Assembly: GCF_900102505.1 (NCBI RefSeq)
Contig: NZ_FMVT01000002.1
Span: 186,001 to 250,000, forward strand
Length of the DNA: 64,000 nt
Origin: Paracoccus tibetensis
GTDB lineage: Bacteria > Pseudomonadota > Alphaproteobacteria > Rhodobacterales > Rhodobacteraceae
Direction: 5' to 3'
Shown here in pieces: positions 24,883 to 33,645 of this stretch (positions within the stretch are counted from its first letter, which is position 1; every line of letters starts with the position of its first letter). Below the pieces are notes generated by a model. That model did no database searches. It saw only the letters and a program-made list of their open reading frames with translations, and was not told the origin of the DNA. The position numbers and the translations under genes were made by a program.

Positions 24883-24937
24883 CTGCTTTGGTCCCGAAAT
24901 ATCCTGCAGGGGGTCCGGGGGACGCAAAGTCCCCCGG
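24883..24937 (+). repeat. Composite intergenic repeat with terminator-like stem, copy 1
   Basis: A head (CTGCTTTGGTCCCGAAATAT) is followed by CCTGCAGGGGGTCC and a perfect 9-bp stem CCGGGGGAC/GTCCCCCGG (24915-24937). Nearly the same sequence occurs inverted at 42412-42463. It sits between convergent recR and hsp20. Confidence 0.7.
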
Positions 24938-24955
24938 CCGCCCGCGGGACGCGGA

Positions 24956-25408
24956 TCAGGCGTCCAGCTTCTCCACCTTCGGCGCGGTCTTGGCGATCTC
25001 GATCCGGCGCGGCTTCAGCGCCTCGGGGATCTCGCGCACGAGGTCGATATGCAGCATTCCGTCGGCATGGCTCGCGCCATCGACGCGGACATGGTCGGCC
25101 AGGGTGAACTTGCGCTCGAAGGCGCGGGTGGCGATGCCGCGGTGCAGGAAGGTCCGGCCCTCCTCCTCGTCCGCCTTGCGGGCCGAGACGATGACCGAGC
25201 CGTCGCGGACCTCCACGTCCAGATCGTCGGCGGCAAAGCCGGCCACGGCGATCGAGATGCGGTAGGCGTTCTCGCCGGTCTTCTCGATGTTGTAGGGCGG
25301 ATAGGTCGGCGCGGCGACATCGGCGGACAGCGCGCGGTCCATGACATCGGCCAGGCGGTCGAAGCCGACAGAGGCGCGGTAGAGCGGGGTCAGGTCGAAG
25401 TTACGCAT
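24956..25408 (-). CDS. Small heat-shock protein of the Hsp20 family
   Basis: From ATG 25408 the product is 150 residues and starts MRNFDLTPLYRASVGFDRL, the typical IbpA-like opening. The alpha-crystallin domain follows (PPYNIEKTGENAYRISIAVAGFAADDLDVEV..., RGIATRAFERKFTLADHVRVDGASHADGMLHIDL). ATGs at 25417 and 25429 lie in frame upstream but have poorer RBS spacing. Small heat-shock proteins hold unfolded clients for refolding. A heat-shock-like promoter is visible upstream. Confidence 0.94.
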   Translation of the reverse strand: MRNFDLTPLYRASVGFDRLADVMDRALSADVAAPTYPPYNIEKTGENAYRISIAVAGFAADDLDVEVRDGSVIVSARKADEEEGRTFLHRGIATRAFERKFTLADHVRVDGASHADGMLHIDLVREIPEALKPRRIEIAKTAPKVEKLDA

Positions 25409-25501
25409 GGTTCTCATCCTCGGGTTCAAGCGATGTGAAGGCTGCCCCCCGATGATCCGGGCGGGCGGTCACCGACGCCGTTGCGGCCGCCGGTGACCCG
25501 A

Positions 25502-25529
25502 ATCTAGGATGCGCGACGTCGGCTTCAAG
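25502..25529 (-). promoter_or_regulatory. Candidate RpoH-type promoter of hsp20
   Basis: On the reverse strand CTTGAA (25529-25524) and CCTAGAT (25508-25502) are separated by 15 bases, about 100 bases before the hsp20 start. CTTGAA is the -35 of alphaproteobacterial heat-shock promoters; the -10 match is partial. Confidence 0.4.
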
Positions 25530-25534
25530 ACCCT

Positions 25535-26827
25535 TCAGGCAGGCTCCAGCGCGCGCGGCTTCGGCCCGCCCGTCGCCCAGTCCAGCAGCTCGACCGTGTG
25601 CACCACGGGCACATCCGTGCCGCCGCCGATCTGCATCATGCAGCCGATGTTGCCCGCCGCGATGACCTGCGGCGCGGTCGCCTCCAGCGTCTGGACCTTG
25701 CGGGCCTTCAGCTCGGCCGACAGCTCGGGCTGCAGGAGGTTGTAGGTCCCTGCCGAGCCGCAGCAGAGATGCGGGTTGGCCGGCTCGACCACCGTGAAGC
25801 CCGCACGGGTCAGAAGGTCCTTCGGCGCGCTGCGGATCCTCTGGCCGTGCTGCAGCGAGCAGGCCGAGTGATAAGCGACGCGCAGCGGATCGCCGGCCAC
25901 CCGCTCGGGCAGGCCGAGCACCTCGAGAAACTCGCTCACGTCGCGCGTCAGGCCGGCGACGCGGCGGGCATCTGTCTCCATCGGATCGCCGGCGAAGAGG
26001 TGGCCGTAATCTTTGACCGTGGTGCCGCAGCCCGAGGTGTTGATGATCACCGCATCCAGCGGCCCCGCCGCCTCGGCCGCCAGAATCCGCCTGATGCTGT
26101 CCCGCGCCCGCGCCTTGCCGTCCTTGTCGTCGCCCATGTGCAGCGTGATCGCCCCGCAGCAGCCGAAAGCCTCAGGGATCACCACCTCGCAGCCCGCGCG
26201 GCGCAGCAGGCGGATTGTCGCGTCGTTGATGTCGGTGTTTAGCGCCCGCTGCGCGCAGCCGATCATCAGCACGACCCGCGCCCGGCGCTCGCCGATGGCG
26301 GCGAAGGTCTGGCCGTCATCGTTGCGGCTGACCGGGGGGACATGCTTCGGCGCCATGCCGATCATCGCCCGCAGCCGCCGGTCCGGCATCAGCCGCCCGA
26401 AGGGCCGCGCAATCTTGGCGCCCAGCAGCGCCAGGCGGAAGCGGCGAGGATAAGGCAGCACGGTCTTCAGCACCCAACGCAGCGCGCGGTCCATGAAGGG
26501 CCTGCGATAGGTCGCTTCGATATGCTCGCGGCCGTGCTCCAGCAGGTGGGCGTAATGCACGCCCGAGGGGCAGGTCGTCATGCAGCTGAGGCAGCCGAGG
26601 CAGCGGTCGATGTGCTTGACGGTCTTGGCGTCCGCCGGGCGGCCGGATTCCAGCATCTCCTTCATCAGGTAGATGCGCCCGCGGGGGCTGTCCAGCTCGT
26701 CGCCCAGCACCTGGTAGGTCGGGCAGGTCGCCGTGCAGAAGCCGCAATGCACGCAGGTCCGAAGGATCTTGTTCGAGCGCGCCGTCAGCGGATCGGCCAG
26801 CTGCTCGGCCGTGAAATGGGTCTGCAT
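25535..26827 (-). CDS. glcF: Glycolate oxidase iron-sulfur subunit
   Basis: The product is 430 residues. Two ferredoxin-type Cys clusters are near the N-terminus ([15 protein letters not shown] and [14 protein letters not shown]). Two CCG-type domains follow, containing [12 protein letters not shown] and [14 protein letters not shown]. With GlcD and GlcE it passes electrons from glycolate to the respiratory chain at the inner membrane. Its ATG overlaps the glcE stop by one base. Length and motif order are normal. Confidence 0.96.
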   Translation of the reverse strand: MQTHFTAEQLADPLTARSNKILRTCVHCGFCTATCPTYQVLGDELDSPRGRIYLMKEMLESGRPADAKTVKHIDRCLGCLSCMTTCPSGVHYAHLLEHGREHIEATYRRPFMDRALRWVLKTVLPYPRRFRLALLGAKIARPFGRLMPDRRLRAMIGMAPKHVPPVSRNDDGQTFAAIGERRARVVLMIGCAQRALNTDINDATIRLLRRAGCEVVIPEAFGCCGAITLHMGDDKDGKARARDSIRRILAAEAAGPLDAVIINTSGCGTTVKDYGHLFAGDPMETDARRVAGLTRDVSEFLEVLGLPERVAGDPLRVAYHSACSLQHGQRIRSAPKDLLTRAGFTVVEPANPHLCCGSAGTYNLLQPELSAELKARKVQTLEATAPQVIAAGNIGCMMQIGGGTDVPVVHTVELLDWATGGPKPRALEPA

Positions 26828-27867
26828 CAGGCCGTCCTTTGAAAGATGCCGCGCGGATCGAAGCGGGCGGCGAGGTCGCGGTCCAGCCGCGCGGTGACCG
26901 CGTCCTGCGGGGGCACGAGGCCGGGCGTGCCGGTGATCCGGCGGGCATGGCCCGAGAAGCGCGGCAGATCGAGGCTGCTGCCCTTGGGCAGGCGGACATG
27001 GATCAGCGCCCCGCCCCAGTCCAGCATCAGGGGGTGCGGCAGCTGGGCCAGCAGCTGCGGCGCCTCGCTCGGGCGGCAGAGGATGCGCCAGGTGTCCGCC
27101 TCTAGATCATGGGTATTTGGGCAACGAAGGAGCGGCCAGGGGTCGTCTTCGGTCCGGGTGACGGTGCCGAAGGGGGCGAGGCGGGCGGCAAGCGCCTCCG
27201 CGCGTTCGGCGACCGAGCCGGCGAGGCCCTCCAGCCGGATCAGCGCGCCGTGACCGGGCAGCCAGGCGGCGCCTGAGACGTCGAAGGCGCCGGTCAGGGC
27301 CGAGGTGAGGGCGGGGATCGCGCCCGGTGCGTCCAAGTCCGGCAAGGCCAGCGTCGCGCGGTGGGGCGGGATGGGGGCGGTGCGGAAGGTAAGCTCGGTC
27401 AGCACGCCGAGACGGCCGCGGCTGCCGGCCATCAGCTTGACGAGGTCGTAGCCGGTGACGTTCTTCATCACGCGCCCGCCGTTGCGGATCACGCTGCCCT
27501 CGCCATCGACTATGCGGATGCCGATCAGCGCGTCGCGCGCCGCGCCCGCCTGCACCCGGCGCGGGCCGGCGGCATTGGCGGCCACCACGCCGCCGATGGT
27601 CGAGGCGGGATCGCCCATCGCCTCGAAGCCCAGCATCTGCTTCTCGGCGGCCAGGGCCTCCTGCACCACCGAAAGGGGCGTGCCGGCGCGGACGCTGAGG
27701 GTCAGCGCCTCGGGCTCGTAGAGCGTCACGCCGGTCAGGCCGCGCGTGTCGAGCCGCTCGCCCGCGCCTTCGCCCGGCCAGAGGCGCGTGCCGCCGCCGA
27801 CGACGCAGAGCGGGCCGCGGGCGTCGCGGATGATCTGGGCCAGTTGCCCCTCGGTCTCAGGCCACAT
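26827..27867 (-). CDS. glcE: Glycolate oxidase subunit GlcE (FAD-binding)
   Basis: The product is 346 residues. It has a PCMH-type FAD-binding half: [60 protein letters not shown] and [31 protein letters not shown]. It is the shorter homologue of GlcD that completes the glycolate oxidase complex. The coding region contains an 18-base match to the intergenic repeat head (27111-27128), translated as part of [11 protein letters not shown]. The start overlaps the glcD stop by 11 bases. Confidence 0.95.
   Translation of the reverse strand: MWPETEGQLAQIIRDARGPLCVVGGGTRLWPGEGAGERLDTRGLTGVTLYEPEALTLSVRAGTPLSVVQEALAAEKQMLGFEAMGDPASTIGGVVAANAAGPRRVQAGAARDALIGIRIVDGEGSVIRNGGRVMKNVTGYDLVKLMAGSRGRLGVLTELTFRTAPIPPHRATLALPDLDAPGAIPALTSALTGAFDVSGAAWLPGHGALIRLEGLAGSVAERAEALAARLAPFGTVTRTEDDPWPLLRCPNTHDLEADTWRILCRPSEAPQLLAQLPHPLMLDWGGALIHVRLPKGSSLDLPRFSGHARRITGTPGLVPPQDAVTARLDRDLAARFDPRGIFQRTA
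27111..27128 (-). repeat. Intragenic copy of the TTCGTTGCCCAAATACCC repeat head
   Basis: The reverse strand reads TTCGTTGCCCAAATACCC, identical over 18 bases to the intergenic repeats at 34869 and 45416. It lies in frame inside glcE. Unlike the intergenic copies, no GC-rich stem is attached. Confidence 0.6.
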
Positions 27868-29332
27868 GAACGGGCAGGCTCGGGGCAGGCGTGTTCAGGC
27901 GGCGGCTGCGGCGGGGTTCCGAGACGGCCAGCGGGAAGACCTTGGCGGCGTTCAGAAGCCAATGCGGATCGAAGGCGTCCTTGACGCGCATCTGCGCCTC
28001 GAGGTCGGGCGGATCGAACTGCGCCGTCATCAGGTCGCGCTTCTCGATGCCGACGCCATGCTCGCCGGTGAGGCAGCCGCCGACCTCGACGCAGAGGCGC
28101 AGGATGTCGGCGCCGAGCGCCTCGGCCCGGTCCAGATCGCCGGGCGTGTTGGCGTCATAGATGATCAGCGGGTGCATGTTGCCATCCCCGGCGTGGAAGA
28201 CGTTGGCGACCTTGAGGCCGTAGTCATGGGACAGCTCGCCGATCCGGTTCAGCACCAGCGGCAGGGACGAGACCGGGATCGTGCCGTCGAGGCAGATGTA
28301 GTCGCCCATCTGCCCCATCGCGCCGAAGGCCGACTTGCGGCCCAGCCAGATGCGGCGGGATTCGTCCTCGGACTTGCTCTCGCGGAACTCGACCGGGTCG
28401 AAGCGCATCGCGATCTCGCGGATGAGGGCCAGCTGCTCGTCGATCTCGGGCGGCGTGCCCTCGACCTCGACGATGAGCAGCGCCTCGCAGTCGGGATAGC
28501 CGGCGCCGGAGTGACGCTCGGTCGCGACGATGCAGGGGCGGTCCATGAACTCGATGGCGACGGGGATGATGCCGGCGCGGATGATGGCGGCGACGCAGGC
28601 GCCGGCGGTCTCGCTGCTGTCGAAGCCGACCAGGACCGGGCGCGCGCCGGCGGGCTTGGGCAGGATCTTCAGCGTCGCCTCGGTGACGATGCCCAGTTGC
28701 CCTTCCGAGCCGCAGACGACGCCCAGCAGGTCCAGCCCGGCCCCCTCGCCCATCGGGCCGCCCAGCTCGACCACCGAGCCATCCATCAGCACGACGGTCA
28801 CGCCCAGAAGGTTGTTCGTGGTGACGCCGTATTTCAGGCAATGCGCCCCGCCCGAGTTCATGCCGATATTGCCGCCGATGGCGCAGGCGAGCTGGCTGGA
28901 GGGATCGGGCGCGTAGAAGAAGCCCAGGTGATCGACCGCCCCCGAGACCGACAGGTTCGTGCGCCCCGCCTGTACGCGGACCAGCCGGTCCTCGGGCGAG
29001 ATCTCCAGCACCTCGGTCATGCGCGAGAGGCCGATGACCACCGCATCCGTCGTCGGCATCGAGCCGCCCGCAAGGCTGGTCCCCGCCCCACGCGGCACCA
29101 CCGGCACCCGCAGGTCGTGGCAGAGGCGCAGAAGGCGCGAGACCTCCTCGGTCGTCCGCGGCAGGACCACCGCCAAGGGCGCGCAGCGATAGGCCGAGAG
29201 GGCGTCGCACTCATAGGCGCGCGTCTCGGCCGGATCATCGATCACGGCGCCGGGCAGCGCGGCGGCCAAAGCCTCCACGATCTGCGTGCGCCGGGACAGG
29301 ACGCCCGCGTCGGGAATGGGAAGTTCGATCAT
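27857..29332 (-). CDS. glcD: Glycolate oxidase subunit GlcD (FAD-linked)
   Basis: The product is 491 residues. FAD_binding_4 motifs include PLAVVLPRTTEEVSRLLRLC, VVPRGAGTSLAGGSMP, CAIGGNIGMNSGGAHCLKYG and GSEGQLGIVTEATLKI. The C-terminal oxidase domain has VFHAGDGNMHPLIIYD and the final GEHGVGIEKRDLM. GlcD oxidises glycolate (or D-lactate) to the 2-oxo acid. First gene of the glcDEF operon on the reverse strand, divergent from a DUF599 gene. Confidence 0.96.
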   Translation of the reverse strand: MIELPIPDAGVLSRRTQIVEALAAALPGAVIDDPAETRAYECDALSAYRCAPLAVVLPRTTEEVSRLLRLCHDLRVPVVPRGAGTSLAGGSMPTTDAVVIGLSRMTEVLEISPEDRLVRVQAGRTNLSVSGAVDHLGFFYAPDPSSQLACAIGGNIGMNSGGAHCLKYGVTTNNLLGVTVVLMDGSVVELGGPMGEGAGLDLLGVVCGSEGQLGIVTEATLKILPKPAGARPVLVGFDSSETAGACVAAIIRAGIIPVAIEFMDRPCIVATERHSGAGYPDCEALLIVEVEGTPPEIDEQLALIREIAMRFDPVEFRESKSEDESRRIWLGRKSAFGAMGQMGDYICLDGTIPVSSLPLVLNRIGELSHDYGLKVANVFHAGDGNMHPLIIYDANTPGDLDRAEALGADILRLCVEVGGCLTGEHGVGIEKRDLMTAQFDPPDLEAQMRVKDAFDPHWLLNAAKVFPLAVSEPRRSRRLNTPAPSLPVHVA

Positions 29333-29435
29333 GGCCCGCCTCCTCCTGATGCCCGCCGGCCTTTGCGGACCTGCCGACGATAAGGGTGCGGCCCCCCCCT
29401 TTCAAGCCGCCGTCCCCCGCCCTACAACAAATGTC
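29333..29435. promoter_or_regulatory. Divergent promoter region glcD / DUF599 gene
   Basis: The 103 bases between the two divergent starts must hold both promoters. I saw no clear boxes. Confidence 0.35.
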
Positions 29436-30197
29436 ATGAGCCAAGACCTGCTGTTCTCGCTGCGCCTCCCGCTGCCCGATCTCGTCGCGGTCGCGCTGCT
29501 CTTCGTCACCTGGCTGGGGATCGGCTGGCTGACCGAGCGTCCGCCGGCGGGCCGCCCCTCGGTCTCGGTGCTGATGGTGCGGTTCCGGCGCGAATGGATG
29601 CGGCAACTGGTCGCGCGGGACAATCGCATCTTCGACGGCAACATCCTGGCCAGCCTGCGCGAGGGGACGGCCTTCTTCGCCAGCGCCTGCATGATCGCCA
29701 CCGGGGGGCTTCTGGCGCTGATCGGCAATGGCGAGCGGCTGCGCGGAATCGTGCAGGAATACGAGTTGGAGGCCGTCGCCGGCACCGCATGGGAGATGCG
29801 GCTGCTGGTGACGATGTTCTTCGTCGTGAACGCCTTCCTGAAGTTTGTCTGGGCGCATCGCCTGTTCGGCTATTGCGCGATCATGATGGCCTCGGTCCCG
29901 AACGAGCCGCATCACCCGGCCGCCGAGGCGCGGGCCATGCAGGCCGCCGACCTGAACATCACGGCGGCGCGCAGCTTCAACGCCGGGCTGCGCTCGGTCT
30001 ATTACGCGCTCGCCTCGCTGACGTGGCTGGCGGGGCCTTGGGCGCTGATGATCGGCACGGCGGTCGTGCTGTTCGTGACCTGGCGGCGCGAGTTCAACTC
30101 GACCTCGCGCGAGGTCATCCTGCGATCGCTGCCGGCGCCCGAGCTGTCCGATCATGCCAGACGGCCGCTGTCAGAACGACAGCCCCCGCAGCCGTAA
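29436..30197 (+). CDS. DUF599 family membrane protein
   Basis: From ATG 29436 the product is 253 residues (the frame is open upstream to 29286, inside glcD). Four hydrophobic segments fit the DUF599 pattern: LVAVALLFVTWLGIGWL, GTAFFASACMIATGGLLALIG, MRLLVTMFFVVNAFLKFVWAH and LAGPWALMIGTAVVLFVTW. The R-x-x-W-M stretch (FRREWMRQLVARDNRIFDGNILASLREGTAFFAS) is characteristic. The function of this family is unknown. Its last 83 bases overlap, tail to tail, the MFS gene on the other strand. Confidence 0.85.
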   Translation: MSQDLLFSLRLPLPDLVAVALLFVTWLGIGWLTERPPAGRPSVSVLMVRFRREWMRQLVARDNRIFDGNILASLREGTAFFASACMIATGGLLALIGNGERLRGIVQEYELEAVAGTAWEMRLLVTMFFVVNAFLKFVWAHRLFGYCAIMMASVPNEPHHPAAEARAMQAADLNITAARSFNAGLRSVYYALASLTWLAGPWALMIGTAVVLFVTWRREFNSTSREVILRSLPAPELSDHARRPLSERQPPQP

Positions 30198-31302
30198 GCA
30201 GCACGCCCACGACACCCGGCGCGCGCCAGCCCCAGCCCGCTGCCAGCGCAAGGCCGGCGAGATAAGGCCCGAGCGCGTTGGCCGCGTTGAACGAGGCATG
30301 GTTCATCGCCGCCGCCATGTTCTGCGCCCGCCCGGCGACATCCATCAGTCGCGCCTGCAGCGGGATCACCAGCCCCGCCCCGGCGGCCAGCAGGAAGGAC
30401 GAGATCGCCATCAGCACCCAGTTCCCGACCGCCGCCGCCGCGAAGGCCTGCGTCACCGCCATCAGCGCCAGGCTCAGATAGGCCCCCCGCCACGGCCCGA
30501 GCCGGGCGGTGTAGCGCCCCGCCCCCCAGATGCCGAGCGTGCCGCCGACGCCGAACACCGCCAGCGCCAGCGGGATGCCGTAGGCCGGCGCGTCGGTCGT
30601 CGCCAGCATCGCCGCCGTCAGAAAGGCGTAGGCGCCGAAGAAGCCGCCGAAGCCCACCGCGCCCACGGCCAGCAGCCACAGGACGCGCGGGTTGCTCAGC
30701 GCCTTCAACTCGTCCAGCGGCCGGGCATGGGGATCGCCGCCGACTCGCGGCGCGACCTTCAGGATCGCCGCGGCCGAGACCAGCGCGATCACGCCCGGCA
30801 GCGCGAAGCCCCACCGCCAGCCCATCTCCTGCCCCAGCCAGCCGGCCAGAGGCACGCCGAAGATGTTCGCGACCGTCAGCCCCAGCAGCACCTGCGCCGC
30901 GCCCTGCGCGCGCCGCTCGCGCGGCAGGGCATCGGCGGCATAGAGCATCGCGATCCCGAGGAAACCGCCATGCGGCAGCCCGGCGAGGAAGCGCACGGCC
31001 GTCAGGCTGGCAAAGCCCGGCATCAGCGCGGCCGTCAGGTTCATCACGCCGTAGAACCCCATCAGCGCCGCCAGGAACCGCCGCCGCGGCAGCCGCGCCC
31101 CGATCATCGAGGTGATGGGCGCCCCGATCACCACCCCGATCGCATAGGCGCTGATGACATGCCCCGCCTGCGGGTCACTGAGGCCGAGCGCGTCGCGGAA
31201 GAAGGGCAGTAGCCCCATCGCGGCGAATTCGGACGTGCCGATGGCAAAGGCGCCGAGCGCCAGGGCGAGAATGGCGGGCGTCATGCTGCGGGGCTGGGTC
31301 AT
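30115..31302 (-). CDS. MFS transporter (sugar-efflux/AraJ-like)
   Basis: The product is 395 residues with 12 predicted helices. It opens with ILALALGAFAIGTSEFAAMGLLPFF, a hallmark of the AraJ/PbuE/YdhP-like DHA1 efflux group, and contains the A-motif-like GAPITSMIGARLPRRRFLAALMGFYGVMN. Substrate cannot be told from sequence. It is convergent with, and overlaps, the DUF599 gene. Confidence 0.88.
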   Translation of the reverse strand: MTQPRSMTPAILALALGAFAIGTSEFAAMGLLPFFRDALGLSDPQAGHVISAYAIGVVIGAPITSMIGARLPRRRFLAALMGFYGVMNLTAALMPGFASLTAVRFLAGLPHGGFLGIAMLYAADALPRERRAQGAAQVLLGLTVANIFGVPLAGWLGQEMGWRWGFALPGVIALVSAAAILKVAPRVGGDPHARPLDELKALSNPRVLWLLAVGAVGFGGFFGAYAFLTAAMLATTDAPAYGIPLALAVFGVGGTLGIWGAGRYTARLGPWRGAYLSLALMAVTQAFAAAAVGNWVLMAISSFLLAAGAGLVIPLQARLMDVAGRAQNMAAAMNHASFNAANALGPYLAGLALAAGWGWRAPGVVGVLLTAAGAVVLTAAVWHDRTARAPAAIAG

Positions 31303-31414
31303 GGATGTCCTGTCGGCGCGAGGGTCATGATGGCCCTAACACCAGCTTGGCGGCGCCTTGGCAAGCACGCGAGGCGGCAGGCTGCCTTGCATCCCGTGCA
31401 AGATCCGACCCGCG

Positions 31415-31813
31415 TCAGCCCCGTGCACGCAGGACGGTCAGCCAGATCGCCAGCGCTGCAAGAAGCAGCAGCGTCAAGGCCAGCCGCGAGGCAAGGCTGA
31501 CCGCGCGCCCCTGCCAGCGGCTGATCTCGCCCAAGGGTCGCAGATGAGCGGCCAGCGCCGCGTGGTCGCGCGCCAGCCGGTCCAGCGGCAACTGACGGGC
31601 GATGCGGGGCTGGCTTGCCAACCGGTCCGCCCGAGCCAGCCGCTGCGCCGGATTGCGCAGCCGGCCCGGCAGCGCGCCGCCGCGACGGCGCAGCATCGCC
31701 TCCAGCGTCGGGCGCTCGCCGCGCTGCGCCCCGCCGAGCCGCGAGGCCATCAGCGCCGCGATCTCGTCGGCCAGCTCTCGGATCTGCTCGAAGTTGCGGG
31801 TCGGGCGGCTCAT
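31415..31813 (-). CDS. Hypothetical tail-anchored membrane protein
   Basis: The product is 132 residues and is not recognised. It is Arg/Ala/Leu-rich and helical, with one C-terminal membrane segment (LALTLLLLAALAIWLTVL) and a short basic end, so it would sit in the inner membrane by its tail. It is divergent from an alpha/beta hydrolase with 54 bases between the starts. Codon bias fits the neighbours, which supports a real gene. Confidence 0.55.
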   Translation of the reverse strand: MSRPTRNFEQIRELADEIAALMASRLGGAQRGERPTLEAMLRRRGGALPGRLRNPAQRLARADRLASQPRIARQLPLDRLARDHAALAAHLRPLGEISRWQGRAVSLASRLALTLLLLAALAIWLTVLRARG

Positions 31814-31867
31814 GGGACGAGCCTAGACGGGATGGCGATGCCGCGCCAGACGCTCTAGTCTCGCGCC

Positions 31868-32647
31868 ATGAAGCTGAATCGCACCAGTGCCGGGCCCGAG
31901 AGCGGCCTTCCCATCCTTCTGGTCCACGGCCTCTTCGGCCAGGCCCGCAACCTCGGGGCGCAGGCCCGCCGGCTGGCCGAGACGCGGCCGGTCGTCAGCG
32001 TCGATTTGCGCAATCACGGCGAAAGCCCGCACGACCCGGATGCCGGCTATGCGGCGCTGGCCGCGGACCTGGCCGAGGTGATCGAGGATCTGGGCGGACG
32101 CGCCGACGTGGCCGGGCATTCGATGGGCGGCAAGGCGGCGATGGTGCTGGCGCTGACGCGGCCGCAGCTGGTCCGGCGGCTGGCGATCATGGACATCGCG
32201 CCCGTCGCCTATGCCCATGACCAGACGCCCCATATCGACGCGATGGAAGCGCTGGAGCTCGGCGGCCTCGACCGCCGCGCCGAGGCCGATCGCGGCCTAG
32301 CGGCCGGCGTGCCCGACCGCGGCACCCGCGCCTTCCTGCTGCAGAGCCTCGACCTGAAGTCCGATCCGCCCGCCTGGCGGCTGAACCTGCCCGCGCTCAG
32401 GACGCACATGCCGGCGATCGTCGGCTGGCCGGAAGGGCTGCCCGAGGCGAACTTCGGCGGGCCCGTGCTCGCCATGCGCGGCGCGCGGTCCGACTACGTC
32501 ACGGCCGAGGGCGAGGCCGCGCTGCGCCGCCACTTCCCGCAAATGCGGCTGGTGACGCTGAAGAACGCGGGCCACTGGCTCCATGCCGACGCGCCCGAGG
32601 CGGTGGCCGACACGCTGGCGGCCTTCTTCGGCGACGGGCGCGGCTGA
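31868..32647 (+). CDS. Alpha/beta hydrolase (YbfF-like esterase)
   Basis: The product is 259 residues. It has the oxyanion-hole region LVHGLFGQARNLG, VDLRNHGES, the nucleophile elbow AGHSMGGKAAMVLAL and a final His in LKNAGHWLHADAPEAV. NHG in strand 4 and the short chain fit the YbfF/ABHD11-like esterase group. The substrate is unknown. It converges on zapA. Confidence 0.87.
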   Translation: MKLNRTSAGPESGLPILLVHGLFGQARNLGAQARRLAETRPVVSVDLRNHGESPHDPDAGYAALAADLAEVIEDLGGRADVAGHSMGGKAAMVLALTRPQLVRRLAIMDIAPVAYAHDQTPHIDAMEALELGGLDRRAEADRGLAAGVPDRGTRAFLLQSLDLKSDPPAWRLNLPALRTHMPAIVGWPEGLPEANFGGPVLAMRGARSDYVTAEGEAALRRHFPQMRLVTLKNAGHWLHADAPEAVADTLAAFFGDGRG

Positions 32648-32674
32648 GCGCCCGTCCCGGCACCGCTTCGGCGG

Positions 32675-33046
32675 TCAGTCCGTCGTGTCCGCCTGCTGGT
32701 CGGCCAGCCGCTCGGCCAGCGATTCGGCGCGCGCGGCCAGTTCCGCCATCGCCTCCTTCAGATCGGCCGGGATCACCGGGACCTCGACCCGCGCAGGGTT
32801 GGCCTGAAGCCGCGCCAGGTGCCGCTCGGCGCGCTCGGCGCGCTCTTCCATCGTGTTGAAGCGGTCGGCCAGCATCAGCCCGGCCAGCAGCAGCAGCCGC
32901 GGCTCGGGCACGCGGCCCGCCTGCTCCAGGATCTTGCGGGCCTCGCCGTCGAGGACCTGCGCGGCCTTCTGCAGCAGCCGCTCCTCGCCGTCGGCGGCTC
33001 CGACACGGTATTCCTTGTGCCCGATGGTGAAGTCGACATCCGCCAT
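32675..33046 (-). CDS. zapA: Cell division protein ZapA
   Basis: From ATG 33046 the product is 123 residues. It opens with ADVDFTIGHKEYRVGAADGEERLLQKAAQVLDGEARKI, the ZapA globular head, then LLLLAGLMLADRFNTM and a C-terminal coiled coil. ZapA cross-links FtsZ filaments at midcell. Its start overlaps the stop of the coiled-coil gene upstream, so the two are translated together. The open frame continues far upstream, but only this start gives the family N-terminus. Confidence 0.92.
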   Translation of the reverse strand: MADVDFTIGHKEYRVGAADGEERLLQKAAQVLDGEARKILEQAGRVPEPRLLLLAGLMLADRFNTMEERAERAERHLARLQANPARVEVPVIPADLKEAMAELAARAESLAERLADQQADTTD

Positions 33047-33471
33047 CAGCTCTCTCCGTCCTTGCGTTCGCCATCCTCGGCCAGAAGACGCTCCAGCTCG
33101 GCCATGATGTCGCCCATCTGCGTCATCTCGGCGGTCCGGGCGGCGCGCAGCGCCTCGATCTCGGCCTCGAGCGCCTCGCGCGTCTCGTCGGCGCCGATGC
33201 CGCCGGTCTCCTGCGCCTCGATCAGCTGGCGGTTCGCCGCCATCAGGTCCTCGTTCGCCGCCGCGAGGCGCGCCGCCTGCTCGGACAGGGTCTGCAGCCG
33301 CGCGCTCATGTCCTCCGCCTGCGCCGCCGCCAGCTGCGCCTGAAGGGCATCGCGCTCGGCCGTCAGCGCCGCAAGCTGCCGCGCCGCGGCCGGGCTGCCC
33401 GTCTCGAGAAGCTGGTCGATCCGGTCGAGCGCGGCACTGAGCCGGCGTTCGCTGGCGGTGATCTCGGTCAT
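33046..33471 (-). CDS. Coiled-coil protein coupled to zapA
   Basis: The product is 141 residues and almost entirely coiled coil (ERDALQAQLAAAQAEDMSARLQTLSEQAARLAAANEDLMAANRQL, then EALEAEIEALRAARTAEMTQMGDIMAELERLL). There is no membrane segment. I do not recognise the family with certainty. The one-base overlap with zapA suggests a division-related partner, functionally similar to ZapB, which is inference. Confidence 0.7.
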   Translation of the reverse strand: MTEITASERRLSAALDRIDQLLETGSPAAARQLAALTAERDALQAQLAAAQAEDMSARLQTLSEQAARLAAANEDLMAANRQLIEAQETGGIGADETREALEAEIEALRAARTAEMTQMGDIMAELERLLAEDGERKDGES

Positions 33472-33593
33472 GCAGCCGATCCCTTTCGCGTGGTTTCACC
33501 GTTTCTCGCATCGCATCGGCGCCATGACAAGAACGGGCGGCCGGCTGCCGGCCGCCCCGCCCGCGCCGGCGACTTCCCGCCGCCCGCCGCATC

Positions 33594-33622
33594 TTGGCGG
33601 GCCGCACCGCGCGCCCTATAAG
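33594..33622 (+). promoter_or_regulatory. Candidate sigma-70 promoter of hisBH
   Basis: TTGGCG (33594-33599) and TATAAG (33617-33622) with a 17-base spacer lie 23 bases before the hisB ATG. It is the best -10 match seen in the window. AGGAAAGGGA serves as RBS. Confidence 0.6.
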
Positions 33623-33645
33623 GCGGCCACAGGAAAGGGACCCCC

